From Campylobacterota bacterium (lineage in GTDB: Bacteria; Campylobacterota; Campylobacteria; Campylobacterales; JAADDG01): DNA of 7,544 nucleotides. The translations under genes were made by a program, and so were the position numbers. The stretch spans positions 1 to 7,544 of the forward strand of contig JAADDG010000198.1 in NCBI GenBank assembly GCA_013154075.1. Reading direction: 5' to 3'. The notes beneath the pieces were generated by a model. The model had not been told where the DNA came from and did not search any database. It saw only the letters and a program-made list of their open reading frames with translations. This document shows positions 4,759-7,544 of the stretch, in pieces (position 1 is the stretch's first letter; the number at the start of each line of letters is the position of its first letter).

Positions 4759-6030
4759 TCACTCTTCTATGCGGATCATTGCGGGCCTTGAAGAGACGCT
4801 CTCAAGACTCTCTATCTCATCCAAAGCCTTTTGAATCATCTCCTCTTTGCAAAGGTGAGTGGAGAAAAGCAGGGAAGCTTTCTGACTCTCCTCGTTAGTA
4901 GGCCTTTGCAAAACGGCATTTATCGAAATATCGTACTTTTCAAAAACTTTGGCAATGGACGCCAAAACTCCCGGACGATCGTAAACGCACATTCTAAGAT
5001 AATATTTGCTGATAATCTCGCTTCTTGGCATCAAAGTAAGATTGCTACTCTCCATCGCTCTTTTAAATCCAAGCATAGGAGATCCCTTGCCGACTCTCGC
5101 TATCTCGATCAGATCCGAAATCACCGCACTCGCAGTAGCATCTCCTCCGGCTCCGGGACCGTAATACATCGTCTCTCCGACTCTATCGCCTATTACGCTT
5201 ATACCGTTCATCACACCGTCCACTTTGGCTATCATCTGATCCTTTTTGATCAAAACGGGATGAACTCTAAGCTCCACTTTGTGATCCACTTTCTTAGCTA
5301 TCGCCAAAAGTTTTATGGAGTAGTTAAACTCTTTGGCAAAAGCGATATCTTCGGCGTTGATATTCTCTATCCCCTCTATCAGAATATCTTCGGGCTTAGC
5401 GTCTATCCCGTAAGCTATACTTGCCAAAATAAGAAGCTTATGAGCCGCATCGAATCCGCCTATATCGAAAGTGGGATCCGCCTCCGCGTAACCGAGATCT
5501 TGAGCCTCTTTCAAAGTCTCTTTGAAATCGCTTCCCTCGTTCATCATCTTTGTCAAAATAAAGTTGCAAGTCCCGTTCATAATGCCTTTTAGCGACTCTA
5601 TATGATTTGCGCTAAGTCCCACTTTCAAAGCGTTTATTATCGGTATTCCTCCGGCTACGCTCGCTTCGAATCCGAAAGGCAGATCCTTTGCCAGATTTTG
5701 AAGCTCATATCTATGATAGGCCAAAAGAGCTTTATTGGCGGTAACTACGCCTTTGCCGTTTTTCAAAGCCTTGCTTACTATCCTGTAAGCCTCCTCTATC
5801 CCTCCCATAAGCTCGACCACCACGTCTATGGAAGGATCATCCAAAATCTCATCCGCATTATCCGTCAAAGGAACATCGACATCTCTTTTTTTAGAAAGAT
5901 CCCTAACGGCCGCTTTTAAGACCCTAATCTCTTTTCCGGCTCTGGCACTTATAATATCTCTATTTTCTTTTAGTATCTTTATAACGCTTTCGCCGACAGT
6001 TCCTACACCTATGATTCCTATATTCAACAT
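4759..6030 (-). CDS. hom: Homoserine dehydrogenase with C-terminal ACT domain
   Basis: A 423-residue enzyme that reduces aspartate semialdehyde to homoserine with NAD(P)H, the branch point to threonine and methionine. The N-terminal Rossmann motif is G8-V-G10-T-V-G13. NK at 99-100, the GTCNFILTKM substrate/dimer motif (153-162), and E183, D194 and K198 (YAEADP to FDAAHK) correspond to the catalytic residues of yeast homoserine dehydrogenase. The ACT domain spans about 344-423 (YYLRMCVYDRPGVLASIA). It usually mediates feedback by threonine, which is therefore likely here. Length and domain order are standard for monofunctional bacterial Hom. The ATG at 6030 overlaps the aminotransferase stop by one base (TAATG), so the two are translated together. 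The gene is relatively GC-rich (sampled 60-nt lines 37-58%), consistent with core chromosome. Confidence 0.97.
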   Translation of the reverse strand: MLNIGIIGVGTVGESVIKILKENRDIISARAGKEIRVLKAAVRDLSKKRDVDVPLTDNADEILDDPSIDVVVELMGGIEEAYRIVSKALKNGKGVVTANKALLAYHRYELQNLAKDLPFGFEASVAGGIPIINALKVGLSANHIESLKGIMNGTCNFILTKMMNEGSDFKETLKEAQDLGYAEADPTFDIGGFDAAHKLLILASIAYGIDAKPEDILIEGIENINAEDIAFAKEFNYSIKLLAIAKKVDHKVELRVHPVLIKKDQMIAKVDGVMNGISVIGDRVGETMYYGPGAGGDATASAVISDLIEIARVGKGSPMLGFKRAMESSNLTLMPRSEIISKYYLRMCVYDRPGVLASIAKVFEKYDISINAVLQRPTNEESQKASLLFSTHLCKEEMIQKALDEIESLESVSSRPAMIRIEE

Positions 6031-7247
6031 TACTTAGCTTCCCTTAGACTTTTTAGATATCTTTTCAAGTTTCTTGCCGCCTGTCTTATTCTGTTTTCAT
6101 TCTCTATAAGAGATATTCTAACGTAATTATCCCCGGCTTCTCCGAAACCTATTCCGGGACTTACGGCAATTTTCGCTTCGGTTAGAAGAAGTTTGGAAAA
6201 TTTCATACTTCCAAGATATTGAAACTCTTTGGGAATTTGAGCCCAAACGAACATAGTGGCTCTCGGTTTATTTATCTCCCAGCCGGCGTTTTTGAAACTC
6301 TCGCACAAAACGTCTCTTCTTTTTTCATAAGTTTTTATTATATTGTCCACGCACTCTTGCGGACCGTCCAAAGCTATCGTAGCGGCTACTTGAACGGGAG
6401 TGAACATTCCGTAATCAAACCATGATTTTATTTTAGCCAAAGCGGCTATCATTTTTCTATTTCCTACGAAAAATCCTACCCTCCAACCGGCCATATTGTA
6501 ACTTTTCGAAAGGGTAAAGCTCTCAACAGCCACATCCTTAGCTCCCTCCACCTCAAAAATGGAAGGAGTTTTATATCCGTCAAACGTAATATCCGCATAG
6601 GCTATATCGCTTATTATATAAAATCTCTCTTTTTTGGCCATAGCCACAAGCTCTTTATAAAACTCTTTATCTACGGTTACGGTAGTGGGATTGTGAGGGA
6701 AATTCACCACTACGAATTTAGGCTTGGGTAAAGATTCATGCAAAGATCTCTTTACACTTCTAAAAAAGGCCTCCTGATCAAGCTCGTAGTTTTCGTTGTA
6801 CTCCATTTTCATCGTAATTACGTTGGCTCCCGCTATGACAAACGCATGCGTGTGTATCGGATAGGCGGGATCCGGCACTATAGCTACGTCTCCGGCATTC
6901 GTTATAGCCTGCACGAGATGGACATACCCCTCTTTAGATCCCATAGTAGCGATAGCTTCATGTTCCGGATCGAGATCTACGTTATATTTTCTCGCATACC
7001 AATTGCAGATAGCAAGTCTTAGTTTATAAATTCCTCTGCTTGCGGAGTAGCGGTAGTTTTTGGGTTTTTGCGCAGATTCAATCAATTTGTCAACTATATG
7101 TTTGGGAGTGGGACCGTCGGGATTTCCCATACTAAAATCTATAATATCCTCTCCGGCTCTTCTGGCCTCCATCTTTATTTCGTTTATCTCGGCAAATACG
7201 TAATTTGGTAATCTATTGATGGTATTAAATTGAATTTCGTCAAACAT
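6030..7247 (-). CDS. alaC: PLP-dependent class I/II aminotransferase, AlaC/DapL-like
   Basis: A 405-residue fold-type I aminotransferase. K248 in SFTLSKSYNMAGWRVG is the Schiff-base lysine for pyridoxal phosphate. D214 and Y217 (SDIAYAD), N186 (FPHNPT) and R378 (YVRISLIENENRIRQA) are the expected cofactor and carboxylate contacts. From the N-terminal FNTINRLPNYVF through IIDFSMGNPDGPTP it matches, as I recall it, E. coli AlaC (glutamate-pyruvate aminotransferase) almost motif for motif. Related proteins in this phylum are often labelled LL-diaminopimelate or aspartate aminotransferase. Alanine synthesis is the closest analogy, while linkage to hom would also suit aspartate-family metabolism. 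The ATG at 7247 has AAAGG about 10 nt upstream, and no convincing promoter is seen in the 33-nt gap behind it. It is the first gene of the five-gene run ending at 1850. Confidence 0.9.
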   Translation of the reverse strand: MFDEIQFNTINRLPNYVFAEINEIKMEARRAGEDIIDFSMGNPDGPTPKHIVDKLIESAQKPKNYRYSASRGIYKLRLAICNWYARKYNVDLDPEHEAIATMGSKEGYVHLVQAITNAGDVAIVPDPAYPIHTHAFVIAGANVITMKMEYNENYELDQEAFFRSVKRSLHESLPKPKFVVVNFPHNPTTVTVDKEFYKELVAMAKKERFYIISDIAYADITFDGYKTPSIFEVEGAKDVAVESFTLSKSYNMAGWRVGFFVGNRKMIAALAKIKSWFDYGMFTPVQVAATIALDGPQECVDNIIKTYEKRRDVLCESFKNAGWEINKPRATMFVWAQIPKEFQYLGSMKFSKLLLTEAKIAVSPGIGFGEAGDNYVRISLIENENRIRQAARNLKRYLKSLREAK

Positions 7248-7280
7248 TTTGCTTGTACCTTTTAAAAATTATTTAGATTG

Positions 7281-7544
7281 CTATTGAAAAAGACGAATTT
7301 TCAAACCTCTTTTGATGTTTGAAAGAGAGTAATAGTCCGATATTTTGATATATTTAGCATCCGGAGGGATTTGCAGTTTTACTCTTTTATCCCTATCTTT
7401 TTTTGAATAGTATCCCAAAATTTGCAAAGAAGAGTCATAAAAGACGACATTCGGATGCCACGTATCATTAGGATGAGCGGAAATCTCTATAAAAGATGCC
7501 GGTACTTTGATATTAAGCCAATAATCGTCAAGAGGCTTTTTCAA
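7281..7544 (-). CDS. Uncharacterised protein, C-terminal part
   Basis: An open frame entering from the right edge and ending in TAG at 7281-7283, 33 nt before the aminotransferase start on the same strand. The 87 visible residues are alternating hydrophobic and polar, with many Tyr and Lys. They include VVFYDSSLQILGYYSKKDR followed by LQIPPDAKYIKISDYYS. This looks like a small beta-sandwich of the kind found at the C-terminus of surface or tail-type proteins ('P-x-A-K-Y-I-K-I-S'), but I cannot name a family. The leftmost possible codon at the edge is TTG, so the true start is probably outside the window. No membrane segment is visible. It is a real coding frame judged by its length and position; function is unknown. 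Confidence 0.6.
   Translation of the reverse strand: MKKPLDDYWLNIKVPASFIEISAHPNDTWHPNVVFYDSSLQILGYYSKKDRDKRVKLQIPPDAKYIKISDYYSLSNIKRGLKIRLFQ
7299..7324 (-). terminator. Weak stem-loop followed by a U-run at the end of the upstream gene
   Basis: Perfect 8-bp inverted repeat TTTCAAAC (7299-7306) and GTTTGAAA (7317-7324) with a 10-nt loop. On the minus strand it is followed, within 6 nt, by CTTTTT. The stem has only two G-C pairs and lies inside the last codons of the edge gene, so it is at best a weak attenuator between that gene and the aminotransferase operon. Confidence 0.2.

Noticed and set aside
4831..5592. 253-codon plus-strand open frame inside hom
   Set aside because: Antisense to hom with low-complexity Ser/His/Tyr-rich translation and no motif; a shadow of the hom codon pattern.
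7248..7280. Possible promoter in the gap before the aminotransferase
   Set aside because: The 33 nt are AT-rich, but no hexamer pair with acceptable spacing could be found.

Overview
The window looks like chromosome from a Campylobacterota (epsilonproteobacterial) bacterium, probably an autotrophic, vent-type lineage. This rests on the low-to-moderate GC content, the tightly overlapped genes, and an aminotransferase-homoserine dehydrogenase-YraN gene order that I recall from Campylobacter and Sulfurimonas relatives. Species cannot be assigned from the sequence alone.

Right half (7247 down to 1850, all on the minus strand): a compact five-gene operon. In transcription order it encodes an AlaC/DapL-type aminotransferase, ACT-domain homoserine dehydrogenase (hom), a cytoplasmic formate-dehydrogenase-like molybdopterin oxidoreductase with cysteine at the active site, the YraN/UPF0102 nuclease-fold protein, and a MacroD-type macro domain protein. 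Junctions are a 1-nt overlap, a 3-nt gap, an 8-nt overlap onto a TTG start, and a 10-nt gap, so translation is probably coupled throughout. The first two genes serve amino-acid synthesis. The oxidoreductase and the macro protein look like later additions to an older amino-acid/yraN block. Upstream, at the window edge, is the C-terminal part of an unrecognised protein on the same strand.

Middle (1306-1857, plus strand): an archaemetzincin-type zinc metalloprotease gene with every diagnostic motif, convergent with the macro gene and overlapping its stop by 8 nt.

Left part (1-1156, minus strand): a very AT-rich putative type II toxin-antitoxin pair (antitoxin, then PIN-domain ribonuclease toxin, 8-nt overlap). 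It is followed after 11 nt by a small cupin gene, and then by the first 35 codons of an aldehyde-dehydrogenase-family gene with its own candidate promoter.

The 149-bp region between the antitoxin and the archaemetzincin (1157-1305) is the most regulation-dense part. It has back-to-back near-consensus sigma70 promoters whose -35 boxes are 20 bp apart, an 11-bp perfect inverted repeat over the protease -10 box, and a direct repeat over the toxin-antitoxin -10 box. The best candidates for something new are this shared control region and the insertion of a formate-dehydrogenase-like enzyme plus macro domain protein into the hom-yraN operon. No RNA genes, CRISPR arrays or insertion sequences were seen. 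No gene-free stretch exceeds 149 bp.
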